Source of the DNA: Planotetraspora silvatica
Lineage (GTDB): Bacteria; Actinomycetota; Actinomycetes; Streptosporangiales; Streptosporangiaceae
NCBI RefSeq assembly: GCF_016863315.1
Contig: NZ_BOOQ01000055.1
Location: forward strand, 1 to 64,000
Length of the DNA stretch: 64,000 bases
Direction of reading: 5' to 3'
How positions within the stretch are numbered: the first letter of the stretch is position 1; every line of letters starts with the position of its first letter. Of the stretch, positions 42,838 through 52,397 are shown piece by piece. A model generated the notes under the pieces. The model saw only the letters and a program-made list of their open reading frames with translations, was not told the DNA's origin and did not search any database. Made by a program: the position numbers and the translations under genes.

Positions 42838-45750
42838 GTGTCGTCGTCTCATCGATTACGCATCGTCATCGCCGCATTAGCCGCAACCTCACTCGCCCTG
42901 CCCCTCGCCGGAACCGCCCAAGGCGAATCGAAGCAGGAGCAGCGGAAACTCCCGGCCGTCCACGGAGATGGGCACGGCAAGCCGGATAAGGACAACAGGA
43001 GGGGCCGAGTGGCGCCCCCGCCCTCGCCGAAGAAGCCCTCCAATGCGACCGTGCGATGGAACAACCTCGGCACACCCGCTCTCGTCACCTCGGAAGCGCC
43101 CCTCGCCGAGGGGCTCCCCGCCGACCCCGCACAGGCCGCACGCGACTACCTGAAGGCCAACACCAGCCTCTTCGGCCTGCAGGCCGACGCCGTCGACGCC
43201 CTGGAGACGGTCGCGGTCAACCCGATCGGCGAGGGACATGTCGTGCTCCTGCGGCAGAGATTCGGCGATCTGCCCGCCGGCTATGACGGCCTGGCGTCCG
43301 TCGGCGTAAGCGGAGGCAAGGTCGTGTACGCCTCCTCGACACTGTCGAGAGCCACGCAGACGCCTCCCGCCGCGGCCATCACCGAGCAGCAGGCACTTGA
43401 GGCCGCGGCCGCGGACGGCGAGATCGACCTGAGCGCCGCCTCGACCAAGCAGGTCGAGGAGGTGGCCGTCCCCGCCGCCGACGGCGTACACCGCGCCTAC
43501 CAGGTCACACTGATCGACGAGGGGCACGACGCCGAAGACGAGCCCACCGCGTACACCACCTACGTCGACGCCGCCACCGGCGAGATCCTGGTCAGGGAGA
43601 ACCTGGTCGATCACTTCGATCCCGACGGTCCGTCATGGTCGGTGTTCCCGGCCAACCCGCCGGCGGACTACTCCTCCAAGGACACGCGCCAGACCTGGTG
43701 CGCCACCCCCGGCCGAGGGTGCGACTACGTCGTCGGCGGGGACCCCGCCACCGGCAAGGCATGGGACGTCGACCCCAGCACGGGCACGCCGACGAACACC
43801 AGCCTCGGCAACGCGGCACGCACCTTCGAGAACCGCGCCAACGGCTCCTCCTCGTCCGTCGGCACCCGCACCAACATCCTCACCCCGAGCCGGAACTACA
43901 ACTTCCCCTGGCAGAACCAGTGGTTCAAGGCGAAGTGCGACCCGGCCGCGTTCGACCAGCCCGGCGAGGCGGATCTCGAGGCCGCGATCGGCAACCTCAA
44001 CGCGATGCACAACCGCATGCACGACTGGTCGTACCGCCTGGGCTTCACCGAGACCGCCTGGAACATGCAGACGAGCAATGGTGAACGCGGCGGTCTCGGC
44101 GGCGACCCCGAGCGCGGGAACGCCCAGGCGGGCGCCAGGGTCCTGTCGGTCAGGAACAACGCCAACCAGATCACCCCGGTGGACGGCGTCGCTCCGATCA
44201 CCAACATGTACCTGTGGCAGCCGCAGGCCGGTGCGTTCTACGCGCCGTGCGTCGACGGCGACTACGACATGTCCGTCATCGGGCACGAGTTCACCCACGC
44301 CATCTCCAACCGCATGGTGGCCGGGCCGAACGCGGGACTCAGCGGAGCCCAGGCCGGAGCGATGGGCGAAAGCATCTCCGACCTGTTCGCCATGGAGTAC
44401 CTCTTCGAGAACAGCTTCCGGCCGCGCGGCGACACGCCGTACGTGACGGGCGGCTACGTCACCGGGGACCCGGAGCGGGGCATCCGCAACTACGACATGT
44501 CGAAGTCGCCGCTGAACTACAGCGACATCGCCTACGACCTGGTCGGCCAGCAGGTGCACGCGGACGGTGAGATCTGGTCGGCCACTCAGTTCGACGTGCG
44601 CGACGCGTTCATCGACAGGTACGGCAAGGGCTCGTCCAAGGACCAGCAGGCCTGCGCCGAGGGCAAGAAGTCACTCGAGAAGTGCCCGGGCAACCGGCGA
44701 TGGGTGCAACTGCACTTCGACGCGTTCCTTCTCACGGCTGCCGGCAACCTCAGCATGGTGGACATGCGGGACGCGATGCTGGCCGCGGACAGGATCCGCT
44801 TCGGCGGCGCCGACCAGGACATCATGTGGAAGGCGTTCGCCGAGCACGGCCTCGGCGATGGCGCGGCCAGCAACGGGACGGCCGACCCCGATCCCACGCC
44901 CAGCTTCGCCTCTCCGGACGGCGGCAACGCGACGCTGACCCTGGACCCGGCGGGTGAAGCCGCCGAAGCGCCCGTCCGGCTGTACGTGGGCGACTATGAG
45001 GGCCGCGCGGTCCCGATCGCGGACACCGATCCGGCGACCGCCCTCGGCGCGACCTTCCAGATCGTGCCCGGCTCCTACTCCTTCGTCGCGGCGGGTCCCG
45101 GCTTCGGCCACAAGCGGTTCACGTCCACGGTGAAGAAGAACCAGGTCAGGGACTTGCACGTGGAGATGTCCCGCAACTACGCCTCAGCCGCGGCAGGAGC
45201 TGCGGCGACCGGCGACGGAGTCAACCAGGGCAAGCTGATCGACGAGACCGAGGCGACGAACTGGGCCTCGCTCACCGCCCCGGTGGCCGGCCGGTCCGTC
45301 GTCGTCGACCTGGTGGGCACTCAGGCCGTCCAGATCCGCAGGGTCGCGGTTAGCGCCATGCTCCGTCCGGACATCGGCGACCTCTCCGACCCCGGCGGCC
45401 AGAACCGGTTCAGCGCACTGCGGGCCTTCGAGGTTCTGGCATGTGACTCGACTCACGGGACCGACTGCGCCGACCCGGCGAACTACACCAAGATCTACAC
45501 CAGTCCCAAGGGAGCCTTCGACACCAGCGTCCCGCGCCCCCGCGGCGGCGACCTGATCATCAAGTCGTTCGACGTCCGCAAGACCAATGCGACCCACCTG
45601 ATGTTGCGCACGGTGTCCAGCCAGTGCACCGGCAACCCGCTGTACGCGGGCGAGCAGGACAAGGACCCCAACTCCACCACCGACTGCGCCACCGCCAGCG
45701 CGTTCGCCGGTCAGATCCGGGCCGCCGAGTTCCAGGCGTTCTCCCACTGA
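42838..45750 (+). CDS. Secreted M36 (fungalysin/thermolysin-like) metallopeptidase
   Basis: 970 residues from the GTG at 42838, which follows GGAGG by 5 nt; the frame is open to 42742. A signal peptide ends near LPLAGTAQG. A propeptide with an FTP-like fold and a PepSY-like part follow (to about residue 250). The catalytic domain has HEFTH at 483-487 and the third zinc ligand Glu511 in GESISD. The C-terminal portion (from about 700) contains a beta-sandwich module. It is a gluzincin of the M36 family, normally made as a zymogen and secreted to degrade protein. A hairpin terminator follows the stop. Confidence 0.92.
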   Translation: MSSSHRLRIVIAALAATSLALPLAGTAQGESKQEQRKLPAVHGDGHGKPDKDNRRGRVAPPPSPKKPSNATVRWNNLGTPALVTSEAPLAEGLPADPAQAARDYLKANTSLFGLQADAVDALETVAVNPIGEGHVVLLRQRFGDLPAGYDGLASVGVSGGKVVYASSTLSRATQTPPAAAITEQQALEAAAADGEIDLSAASTKQVEEVAVPAADGVHRAYQVTLIDEGHDAEDEPTAYTTYVDAATGEILVRENLVDHFDPDGPSWSVFPANPPADYSSKDTRQTWCATPGRGCDYVVGGDPATGKAWDVDPSTGTPTNTSLGNAARTFENRANGSSSSVGTRTNILTPSRNYNFPWQNQWFKAKCDPAAFDQPGEADLEAAIGNLNAMHNRMHDWSYRLGFTETAWNMQTSNGERGGLGGDPERGNAQAGARVLSVRNNANQITPVDGVAPITNMYLWQPQAGAFYAPCVDGDYDMSVIGHEFTHAISNRMVAGPNAGLSGAQAGAMGESISDLFAMEYLFENSFRPRGDTPYVTGGYVTGDPERGIRNYDMSKSPLNYSDIAYDLVGQQVHADGEIWSATQFDVRDAFIDRYGKGSSKDQQACAEGKKSLEKCPGNRRWVQLHFDAFLLTAAGNLSMVDMRDAMLAADRIRFGGADQDIMWKAFAEHGLGDGAASNGTADPDPTPSFASPDGGNATLTLDPAGEAAEAPVRLYVGDYEGRAVPIADTDPATALGATFQIVPGSYSFVAAGPGFGHKRFTSTVKKNQVRDLHVEMSRNYASAAAGAAATGDGVNQGKLIDETEATNWASLTAPVAGRSVVVDLVGTQAVQIRRVAVSAMLRPDIGDLSDPGGQNRFSALRAFEVLACDSTHGTDCADPANYTKIYTSPKGAFDTSVPRPRGGDLIIKSFDVRKTNATHLMLRTVSSQCTGNPLYAGEQDKDPNSTTDCATASAFAGQIRAAEFQAFSH

Positions 45751-45781
45751 CCCGTCGACCCCATCACGTCAGCAGCACCGG

Positions 45782-45804
45782 TGCCCGCCACCCCGTGGCG
45801 GGCA
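45782..45804 (+). terminator. Hairpin terminator of the M36 gene
   Basis: TGCCCGCCAC (45782-45791) and its complement (45795-45804) form a perfect 10-bp stem with a 3-nt loop, 31 nt past the stop, followed by TCTT. Confidence 0.7.
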
Positions 45805-45856
45805 TCTTGCGTACCGAAGCGTGAACCGTCGAACGGGCTCGATCCGATGATGGGGT

Positions 45857-46402
45857 GTGAGCGCCGTATCTGAGCAGAGCGACGCGGAGTTGCTGGCCGC
45901 GATCGCGGCCGGCGACCGCGCCGCGTTCGAGGCGCTGTACCGGCGTTACGGCCCGTGGTTGGCGACCCGGCTGCGGTACCGGTGCGCGGACTCGGCGCTG
46001 GTGGACGACGCGGTGCAGGAGACGTTCCTGGCGGTATGGCGCGGTTCGGCCCGGTACCGGGAGCGCGGTGACGTCGCCGGCTGGCTGTGGCAGATCGGGT
46101 TCCGGCGGCTGGTCGACGCGATCCGCGGACAGCACGCCCGGGATCGGCTGCTGCGGCTGCTGTCCGGTCACCGCTGGCGTGCCGCGCCCTCGGCGGAGGA
46201 GGAGCTGCTGCTGGGCGTGGAGCATGGCGACCTGGCTGGGGCGCTGGCCCGCCTGTCCCCGGAGCTGCGCGCGGTGATGCAGGCCACGGTGCTGGACGGG
46301 CTGAGCACGCACGAGGCGGCGGCCCTGCTGGGCATCCCGGTGGGCACGGTCAAGACCCGGGCGATGCGGGCGCGGCGGCAACTGCGTGGGGACCTGACAT
46401 GA
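45857..46402 (+). CDS. ECF RNA polymerase sigma factor
   Basis: 181 residues. Region 2 is DRAAFEALYRRYGPWLATRL with the DDAVQETFLAVWRG element, and region 4 is LSPELRAVMQATVLDGLSTHEAAALL, then GTVKTRAMRARRQLR. No extra C-terminal domain. GTG start at 45857. It is the first gene of a tight cassette with an anti-sigma factor (19-nt gap), an ABC ATPase and two membrane proteins; this layout implies a self-regulated export or stress system. Confidence 0.92.
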   Translation: MSAVSEQSDAELLAAIAAGDRAAFEALYRRYGPWLATRLRYRCADSALVDDAVQETFLAVWRGSARYRERGDVAGWLWQIGFRRLVDAIRGQHARDRLLRLLSGHRWRAAPSAEEELLLGVEHGDLAGALARLSPELRAVMQATVLDGLSTHEAAALLGIPVGTVKTRAMRARRQLRGDLT

Positions 46403-46421
46403 CGACCCCGGGAGGTGGGCG

Positions 46422-47288
46422 ATGAGCGCCCGTGACTGGCACGTCGCGGACGACGACTTGCGGGCATACGCCGTCGGCGCGGCGCAGCCGCCGTGGCTGT
46501 GGTCGACCGAGGCACACCTCGCGGCCTGCCCGCGCTGCCGGCAACGACTGGCGGAGCACGTCGATCCTGCCGCGGTCCGGGCCGGCTGGGCACGGCTGGA
46601 CGCCGAGCTGGACGCCCCCCGGCCCGGGCCGGTCGAGGCGCTGCTGGTGCGGCTGGGCCTGCCGGCGCACACCGCGCGCCTGCTGGCCTGCACACCGGCG
46701 CTGCGCAGATCGTGGCTCACCGCGGTGGGCTTCGCCCTCGCGATCACCACGGCCGCCGCGCACCTGGCGCGGTCGAATACGGTACCGATCCCGCTGCTCG
46801 CGATCGCCCCGCTGCTCCCGCTGATCGGCGTGGCGATCTCGTTCGGTCCGCGCGTCGACCCCAGTTACGAACTGGCCGTCGTCGCGCCGCTGCACACCTT
46901 CCGCCTGCTGTTGCTGCGCTGCACGGCGGTGCTGTCCACGACCACGGCGCTGACCGGCGTGGCCAGCCTCGCCATGCCGGAATACGGCCCGGTGGTGCTC
47001 GGCTGGCTTGCACCGTCGCTGGCGTTGACCCTGTTGAGTCTGGCGCTGACGCCCCGGTTCGGCCCGGTCACGGCGGCCCTCGCCGCGGGGTTCGGTTGGC
47101 TGGCGCTACTGGGGGCCACCGTGCACGTCACCACCGGCGAGTCGGTCCTGTTCACCGCGCCCGGCCAGGCCGGGCTCGCGGCCGGCGCCGCCGCGTCCGC
47201 GATGGCCCTGTGGAAGGTCCGCGCCGCCTTCGATACCAACCGCCACCTGGGTCGCGCCGCCGACCCGACCACGAGGAGGACGATGTGA
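46422..47288 (+). CDS. Membrane-bound zinc-type anti-sigma factor
   Basis: 288 residues. The N-terminus has a ZAS-type zinc motif (EAHLAACPRCRQRL: H-x3-C-x2-C), then about six hydrophobic segments from residue 105 to 280. Most anti-sigma factors have one membrane helix; here the membrane part is polytopic. It likely binds and inhibits the upstream sigma factor until a membrane signal releases it. Its stop overlaps the ABC ATPase GTG by 4 nt. Confidence 0.82.
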   Translation: MSARDWHVADDDLRAYAVGAAQPPWLWSTEAHLAACPRCRQRLAEHVDPAAVRAGWARLDAELDAPRPGPVEALLVRLGLPAHTARLLACTPALRRSWLTAVGFALAITTAAAHLARSNTVPIPLLAIAPLLPLIGVAISFGPRVDPSYELAVVAPLHTFRLLLLRCTAVLSTTTALTGVASLAMPEYGPVVLGWLAPSLALTLLSLALTPRFGPVTAALAAGFGWLALLGATVHVTTGESVLFTAPGQAGLAAGAAASAMALWKVRAAFDTNRHLGRAADPTTRRTM

Positions 47289-48136
47289 CGACAGTGCAGG
47301 CCGAGGGACTGTCGCTGCGGTTCGGGCGCACGACGGCCCTGGAAGGCGTGTCGTTCGCGCTGGACGACGGGGTCACCGGGCTGCTCGGGCCGAACGGCGC
47401 GGGCAAGACCACGCTACTGCGCATCCTGGCCACCGCGATCCCGGCGGACGCCGGGCAGTTGCGCATCCTCGGCGCGGACCCGCGTGGCGCCGCCGGGCGG
47501 CTGGCGGTCCGGCGCCGCCTCGGGTACCTGCCGCAGAACCCCGGGTTCCACCAGCACTTCACCGCGTTCGAGTTCGTCGACTACATCGCGATCCTCAAGG
47601 AGATCGTGGATGGCCGGCACGACGAGGTACGCCGGGTGCTGCACGCGGTCGGCCTGGACGACCATCGCGGCAAGAAGATCAAAGCCTTGTCCGGCGGTAT
47701 GCGCCAGCGCGTCGGATTGGCCGCGACACTGCTCGACGACCCGGCACTGGTGATCCTCGACGAGCCAACCGTCGGCCTGGATCCCGAGCAGCGGCTACGG
47801 TTCCGGGAGCTCATCGCGCATATCGGCGAGGGCCGTACCGTGCTGCTGTCCACCCACCAGACAGAGGACGTGTCCACCGTCTGCCAGCGCGTCATCGTCA
47901 TGAACCAGGGCCGGATCCGGTTCGAGGGCGAGCCGTCCGCCCTCGCCGCGGTGGCCATGGGCCGGGTGTGGACGAGCCGGGCCCGGGCGGATGGCGCGCT
48001 CGCCGCATGGCGCACCGGCAACGGTGACTACCACAACATCGGCGACCCGCCGCCCGACGCGCGACTGGTCGATCCGAGCATCGAGGACGGGTACCTCATG
48101 CTGATCGACGCCGCGAGCCTGGCGGGTGCGGCATGA
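47285..48136 (+). CDS. ABC transporter ATP-binding protein
   Basis: 283 residues from the GTG at 47285, overlapping the anti-sigma stop. Walker A is GPNGAGKTT, the signature is LSGGMRQRVG, and Walker B is LVILDEPTVGLDP with a switch His in LLSTHQT. It is of the drug-export / ABC-2 type. It ends with an extra domain of about 60 residues of unknown role. Its stop overlaps the next ATG (ATGA). The partners are the two following membrane proteins. Confidence 0.93.
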   Translation: MTTVQAEGLSLRFGRTTALEGVSFALDDGVTGLLGPNGAGKTTLLRILATAIPADAGQLRILGADPRGAAGRLAVRRRLGYLPQNPGFHQHFTAFEFVDYIAILKEIVDGRHDEVRRVLHAVGLDDHRGKKIKALSGGMRQRVGLAATLLDDPALVILDEPTVGLDPEQRLRFRELIAHIGEGRTVLLSTHQTEDVSTVCQRVIVMNQGRIRFEGEPSALAAVAMGRVWTSRARADGALAAWRTGNGDYHNIGDPPPDARLVDPSIEDGYLMLIDAASLAGAA

Positions 48137-49722
48137 CCGCGGTGCTGGCTGAAGCGCCCGGCACCCCGGCGGTCGACGCCGCCGCGCGGCACCGGGCCGT
48201 CCTGGCCCTGGCCCGGGTGGAGACGGTACGGATGCTCCGGCACCCGGTGACCGTCGCCGCGACGCTTCTCCTGGCCGGCTTCTGGGTGTCCTCGTGGTTC
48301 GCGATCGGGACCAGCCGCTACCCCGTGCTGCAGGACCTCGACCGCGACAGCGCGATCGGCATGATGATTCTGCTCGGCGGCGCCGCGCTGATCGTCGGCA
48401 ACCTCGCCGTGCTGCGGGCGCACCGCGACGGCACCACGGGCCTGAGCCAGGTGCTCATCCTCCCGGACCGTGCGCGTACCGTCGCTCACCTGTTCGCACC
48501 GCTCCCACTGGCCGTGCTCGGCGCCGTCCTGATCGTCGCCCGCATGGCGATCCTCGCGATCTGCACTCCGGCCGCGGGCCACCCGAACCCGTACGAGCTC
48601 GCGACCGGCCCGGCCACCGTCCTGCTGCTCGGCGCACTCGGCGTCCTGCTGGGCCGGCTCACCCGGTCGGCGGTCGTCGCACCCCTGGCGCTGCTCGTCG
48701 TGCTCGCCGGCCTTGCCGTACTCGAACCGCTCGCCAACGGCGGAAAGGCCCTGTGGCTGGCACCGCAGGGCGGGTCGGTACTCCCGATGCCCGTCCCGGT
48801 ATCCCTGATGGGCCGCCCGGCCGCGGCCCACTTCGCGTACCTCCTCGGCCTGGCCGGGCTGCTGTCCGCCGCCGCCGTGCTGCGCGCCGGCGCCCGTGGC
48901 GTCCGGGTGGCCGTGGCCGGGGTGGTGGCGCTGGCCTGCGCGGTGGCGGGCGGCACGGCACAGCTGTCCGCGCCGGGTCACGCCGTCGTCGCGGCCCGGA
49001 CCGCGGCCATGAACCACCCGTCCCAGTACGAGACCTGTCGGGAGCTCGGGCACGTCGCCTACTGCGCCTTCGCGGGATTCAGCCGCTGGATCCCCGCGTG
49101 GAACACGGTCGTGCAGGCCGTCGTGGCACAGGTACCCGCCACGGCCCGGTCCGCGCGGCTGACCATCCGGCAACGCATCGTGTTCGTGAGCTTAGGCGGC
49201 GGAAAAGGGCCGGAGCAGCTGCTCGCCGCGTGGCGGTCGGACAACGCGGCCGCCGGTACCCCCGGGGCGATCGGCATCGACACCCAGTGGGGTGACAGCC
49301 GCTCCGCCGCCGACCTTGCCGCGCAGGTCGCGTACCGGCTGGTCACCGGCCGGGCCGGCGAGGCACACGTCGAGCAAGGCGCCGAACTCGCCGGCGCCAC
49401 CGCCTGCGGCGGCGCCGGCGTGCTCGTCGTCTGGCTCGCCGGGCAGGCCGGCACGCAGGCCCGCACCGGGCTGCGCCGGCTCACCGAGGACGGGCGAGAT
49501 CCACGGGGCGGTGTCTCGTTCGACCAGAACCAGCTGATCCCCAGCGTCTACGTACCGGCGCCCGAACTCACTGTGGCGACACAGGCGCTGGCCCGCCCGC
49601 GCGCCGACATCGCCGCCCGGGTCCAGCGGTCCTGGGCCACGCTGACCGCGCCCGGCACCACCGCGGCGCAGGCAGCGCAGATCCTCGGCGTACCTGCCCC
49701 AGCCGCGGGCACGGCCTGCTGA
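48133..49722 (+). CDS. Polytopic ABC-associated membrane protein with a large C-terminal domain
   Basis: 529 residues. The N-terminal half has six or so hydrophobic segments of the ABC-2 permease type, beginning with VETVRMLRHPVTVAATLLLAGFW in part. The C-terminal half (from about residue 300) is a soluble domain with two conserved-looking Cys in C-R-E-L-G-H-V-A-Y-C, then GFSRWIPAW. It also has hydrophobic stretch near 425-445 (ACGGAGVLVVWLAGQAG). This second domain is not recognised. It starts in an ATGA overlap with the ATPase and ends in a TGATG overlap with the next gene, so it is an integral part of the transporter. Confidence 0.8.
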   Translation: MTAVLAEAPGTPAVDAAARHRAVLALARVETVRMLRHPVTVAATLLLAGFWVSSWFAIGTSRYPVLQDLDRDSAIGMMILLGGAALIVGNLAVLRAHRDGTTGLSQVLILPDRARTVAHLFAPLPLAVLGAVLIVARMAILAICTPAAGHPNPYELATGPATVLLLGALGVLLGRLTRSAVVAPLALLVVLAGLAVLEPLANGGKALWLAPQGGSVLPMPVPVSLMGRPAAAHFAYLLGLAGLLSAAAVLRAGARGVRVAVAGVVALACAVAGGTAQLSAPGHAVVAARTAAMNHPSQYETCRELGHVAYCAFAGFSRWIPAWNTVVQAVVAQVPATARSARLTIRQRIVFVSLGGGKGPEQLLAAWRSDNAAAGTPGAIGIDTQWGDSRSAADLAAQVAYRLVTGRAGEAHVEQGAELAGATACGGAGVLVVWLAGQAGTQARTGLRRLTEDGRDPRGGVSFDQNQLIPSVYVPAPELTVATQALARPRADIAARVQRSWATLTAPGTTAAQAAQILGVPAPAAGTAC

Positions 49723-50357
49723 TGAACGCCAGGACCCTGTACCTGCTGCTGCGGCCCACCGCGCACGCCGTCAAGTGGCGGCCGATGGTGGCCGGCGCGA
49801 CCCTGGGGCTGGCCATCCTGCTGGTACCCGAGGCGCTGACCTCGCGGCTGACCGATGCCCATCTGACCACGCTGGCCCGCATCGCGGCGATCTGCGTCGC
49901 GCTCGGCGCGGCGTTCCTCCTCGACGACCCGGCCACCCGCAGCACCCTCACGGTGCCGACGCCGCGGCTGGCCCGCAACCTGGTTCGGGTCGCCCTGGCC
50001 GGGCCGGCCGTCGCTCTGTGGTGGGCGCTCACGCTCGGCCTGGCGAAGACGACCGGCCACCACGCGGCCGCCGCGCACTTGCCCGTCGCCGCGTTGACGC
50101 TGGAGGCGGCGACCCTGCTGGCCACCGCCCTCGCCCTGTCCGCCATCGCGCAGCGCCGCACCGTCGATGGGAACACGAGCGTCGTCGCGGCGCCGGCCGT
50201 ACTGCTACTCGTCGCTGTCGCCTGGTTCCTGCCGCACCCGGTGGAGCTGGTCCTCAGGCCCACCGACCCGCACTGGACGGCGTCGCACTACAACTGGGCG
50301 GCTGCCCTCGCGACCGCGCTCGTCGCATTCCTGTGGGCCAGCCACGAGCGCGCGTAA
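49722..50357 (+). CDS. Small ABC-associated membrane protein
   Basis: 211 residues, mostly hydrophobic with about six membrane segments. It starts directly at the stop of the preceding gene (TGATG overlap) and closes the sigma/anti-sigma/ABC cassette. No family is recognised, but position and composition suggest a second permease subunit. Confidence 0.75.
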   Translation: MNARTLYLLLRPTAHAVKWRPMVAGATLGLAILLVPEALTSRLTDAHLTTLARIAAICVALGAAFLLDDPATRSTLTVPTPRLARNLVRVALAGPAVALWWALTLGLAKTTGHHAAAAHLPVAALTLEAATLLATALALSAIAQRRTVDGNTSVVAAPAVLLLVAVAWFLPHPVELVLRPTDPHWTASHYNWAAALATALVAFLWASHERA

Positions 50358-50422
50358 CTCGTAGGCCATGGTTCGGCGGCATCGGCGTGACGCTGGTGCC
50401 GGCCGTCCTCGTGTCGTTCTCT

Positions 50423-51484
50423 TCATACGATCTGCTCGCCGACCCATGCGGCACGCATGATGCCTTCCAGGTCGGACACGGTCACTGGTCGGGGGTTGGA
50501 CGGCGGGACCGCGGGCAGGGCCAGTTCCGCTGCCCGGCGGATATCGGACTCCTTCAGCCCGATGGCGGCGAGTGAAGCCGGTGCGCCGAGCTCAGCACGC
50601 AGCGCGTCGAGCCCGGCCGCGGCGTTCGGCACGCCGAGCAACTCTTGGATGCGCTCGGCGGCATCCGGCGCGAAGGGGGCGTTGAACGCGGTGACGTACG
50701 GCAGCACGATCGCGTGCGTCTCGGCGTGCGGCAGGTTGTACGCCCCGCCGAGGGTGTGGCAGATCTTGTGGTGCAGCCCGGAGCCGGCCGAGGCGAATGC
50801 GACCGCGGCGAGGTAGGCGCCGTACAGGGTCTGCTCGCGCGCGTCGAGGTCACCGGGGTCGGCGATCAGGCCGCGCAGTCCGGGGAAGAGCGCCCGCAGC
50901 CCCTCGGTGCCCAGCGCGCGGTTGATCGGGTCGGCGCGCGGCGCCCAGAACCCGTCGACGGCGTGCGCCACCGCATTGAGGCCGGACGCCACCGCCAGGG
51001 TCGTCGGCAGGCCGGCGCTCAGCGCGGCGTCGTAGACGACGACCTTCGGCAGCACCCTGGGATCCACTCCCGTCGTCTTGCGCTGTCCCTTGGTCATCCC
51101 CCACACGTCGGTGGCCTCGGACCCGGCGAACGTCGTCGGTATCGCCACGATCGGGGCGCCGGTCCTCAGCGCCACCGCCTTCGCCAGACCGGTCACCGAG
51201 CCCCCGCCGATGGCGACGATCGCGTCGACGTCGGCGGCGGCCGCAACCGCCGTCGCCCTCTCGGCGTTCTCGACCGGGACGTGCTGCACGATCTCATCGA
51301 TGCGCCGCACCACCGGGGCTCGCTCGGCGATGGCGTCGGCGAGCGCGACGGCGAAGGCATCGTGGACGAGCAGGATCCGCCGCGCCCCGAGTTCCTCCAC
51401 CGCCGCGACCGCGTTGTCGGCGGCTGCGCCCGTGCCGAACAGGACGCGCTGCCCCAAAGTCACATGGTCGAACGTGAATGACAC
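50423..51484 (-). CDS. Maleylacetate reductase-like iron-containing alcohol dehydrogenase
   Basis: 353 residues of the iron-containing alcohol dehydrogenase superfamily. The start FTFDHVTLGQRVLFGTG, the cofactor part VDAIVAIGGGSVTGLAKAVAL, and the metal-ligand region (SGLNAVAHAVDGFWAP; GLHHKICHTLGGAYNLPHAETHA, in pieces) match maleylacetate reductases, which reduce maleylacetate to 3-oxoadipate with NAD(P)H in aromatic breakdown. No aromatic-ring dioxygenase gene is nearby, so the in vivo role is open. Confidence 0.82.
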   Translation of the reverse strand: MSFTFDHVTLGQRVLFGTGAAADNAVAAVEELGARRILLVHDAFAVALADAIAERAPVVRRIDEIVQHVPVENAERATAVAAAADVDAIVAIGGGSVTGLAKAVALRTGAPIVAIPTTFAGSEATDVWGMTKGQRKTTGVDPRVLPKVVVYDAALSAGLPTTLAVASGLNAVAHAVDGFWAPRADPINRALGTEGLRALFPGLRGLIADPGDLDAREQTLYGAYLAAVAFASAGSGLHHKICHTLGGAYNLPHAETHAIVLPYVTAFNAPFAPDAAERIQELLGVPNAAAGLDALRAELGAPASLAAIGLKESDIRRAAELALPAVPPSNPRPVTVSDLEGIMRAAWVGEQIV

Positions 51485-51570
51485 GATCTACACCATACTG
51501 AGCATCGAGCAGCGGGCACCGCCCGCCGAGCCGCTTCCCGGTGACCGCGGGAGCAACGTCCGTCCCTTTG

Positions 51571-52299
51571 TTACGACTTGGCGCGCTCTGCTTCTGCGAT
51601 CGCCGCGTACTGGCGCTCGAGCGCCTTCGCCGCGCCGCTGCGCCAGCTCTCGGCCATGGACGCCGCCATGGGATCGGGGAAGATGTCCTCCTCCTCTTTC
51701 TCCACTCCGTCGAAGATGCCTTGCGCGACGGACTCCGGAGAGGCCTTCGGCATGTCGACGTCTCGGCTCATATCGGTGTCTACGATGCCGGTCAGGACGG
51801 CATGAACGCTCACGCTCCGTCCGGCCAGAAGGGCGCGCAGCGACTGCGTCATGTTGAACGCGGCTGCCTTTGAGATCGAGTAGGCCGGGATGAGCGGCAA
51901 GGGGGCGAAGGCGTTCACCGACAGATTGTTGACGACCGCTCCCCCGGAACGCATCAGCAACGGCAGGAACGCCTGGGTCACGTCGTAGGTGCCGAAGAGG
52001 TTGACGGCCAACTGCCGCTCGAGCACGAAACGATCGCTCAAGTCATCGTAAAGCGCCACGCCGGCATTGTTGACGAGCACATCGAGAGATTCGACCGCTT
52101 CGACAGCCATCTGAATCTGCCCTCTGTCGGTCACGTCCAGGGTCAGAGGCGTGACGCGCCCATCCGAATGGTCCATGGACGCGCGCGTACCGACATACAC
52201 CCGGTTCGCGCCTCTCCTCAATGCCTCCTCGACCAGCGCCCGCCCGATACCGCGATTGCCGCCGGTAACCAGAACCGCCCTGTCTGCGATTGTCGCCAT
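51571..52299 (-). CDS. SDR-family oxidoreductase
   Basis: 242 residues from the ATG at 52299; the frame extends to 52383 but the extra residues do not fit. Cofactor motif TGGNRGIG, NNAG, catalytic Ser in NNLSVNAF, and YSISK in the active site. It belongs to the short SDRs that resemble tropinone-reductase or ketoacyl-reductase types with VYVGTR after strand 2. It is on the same strand as the maleylacetate reductase-like gene (87-nt gap). Confidence 0.88.
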   Translation of the reverse strand: MATIADRAVLVTGGNRGIGRALVEEALRRGANRVYVGTRASMDHSDGRVTPLTLDVTDRGQIQMAVEAVESLDVLVNNAGVALYDDLSDRFVLERQLAVNLFGTYDVTQAFLPLLMRSGGAVVNNLSVNAFAPLPLIPAYSISKAAAFNMTQSLRALLAGRSVSVHAVLTGIVDTDMSRDVDMPKASPESVAQGIFDGVEKEEEDIFPDPMAASMAESWRSGAAKALERQYAAIAEAERAKS

Positions 52300-52397
52300 G
52301 ATGACGATCTCTCTTTCTTCCCATGTGGTCGTATAGGCCGGACACGCCGGGATGACACGCCTCGGCCAGGTATTCCAACCCAAGGCCGCTGCCCGGT

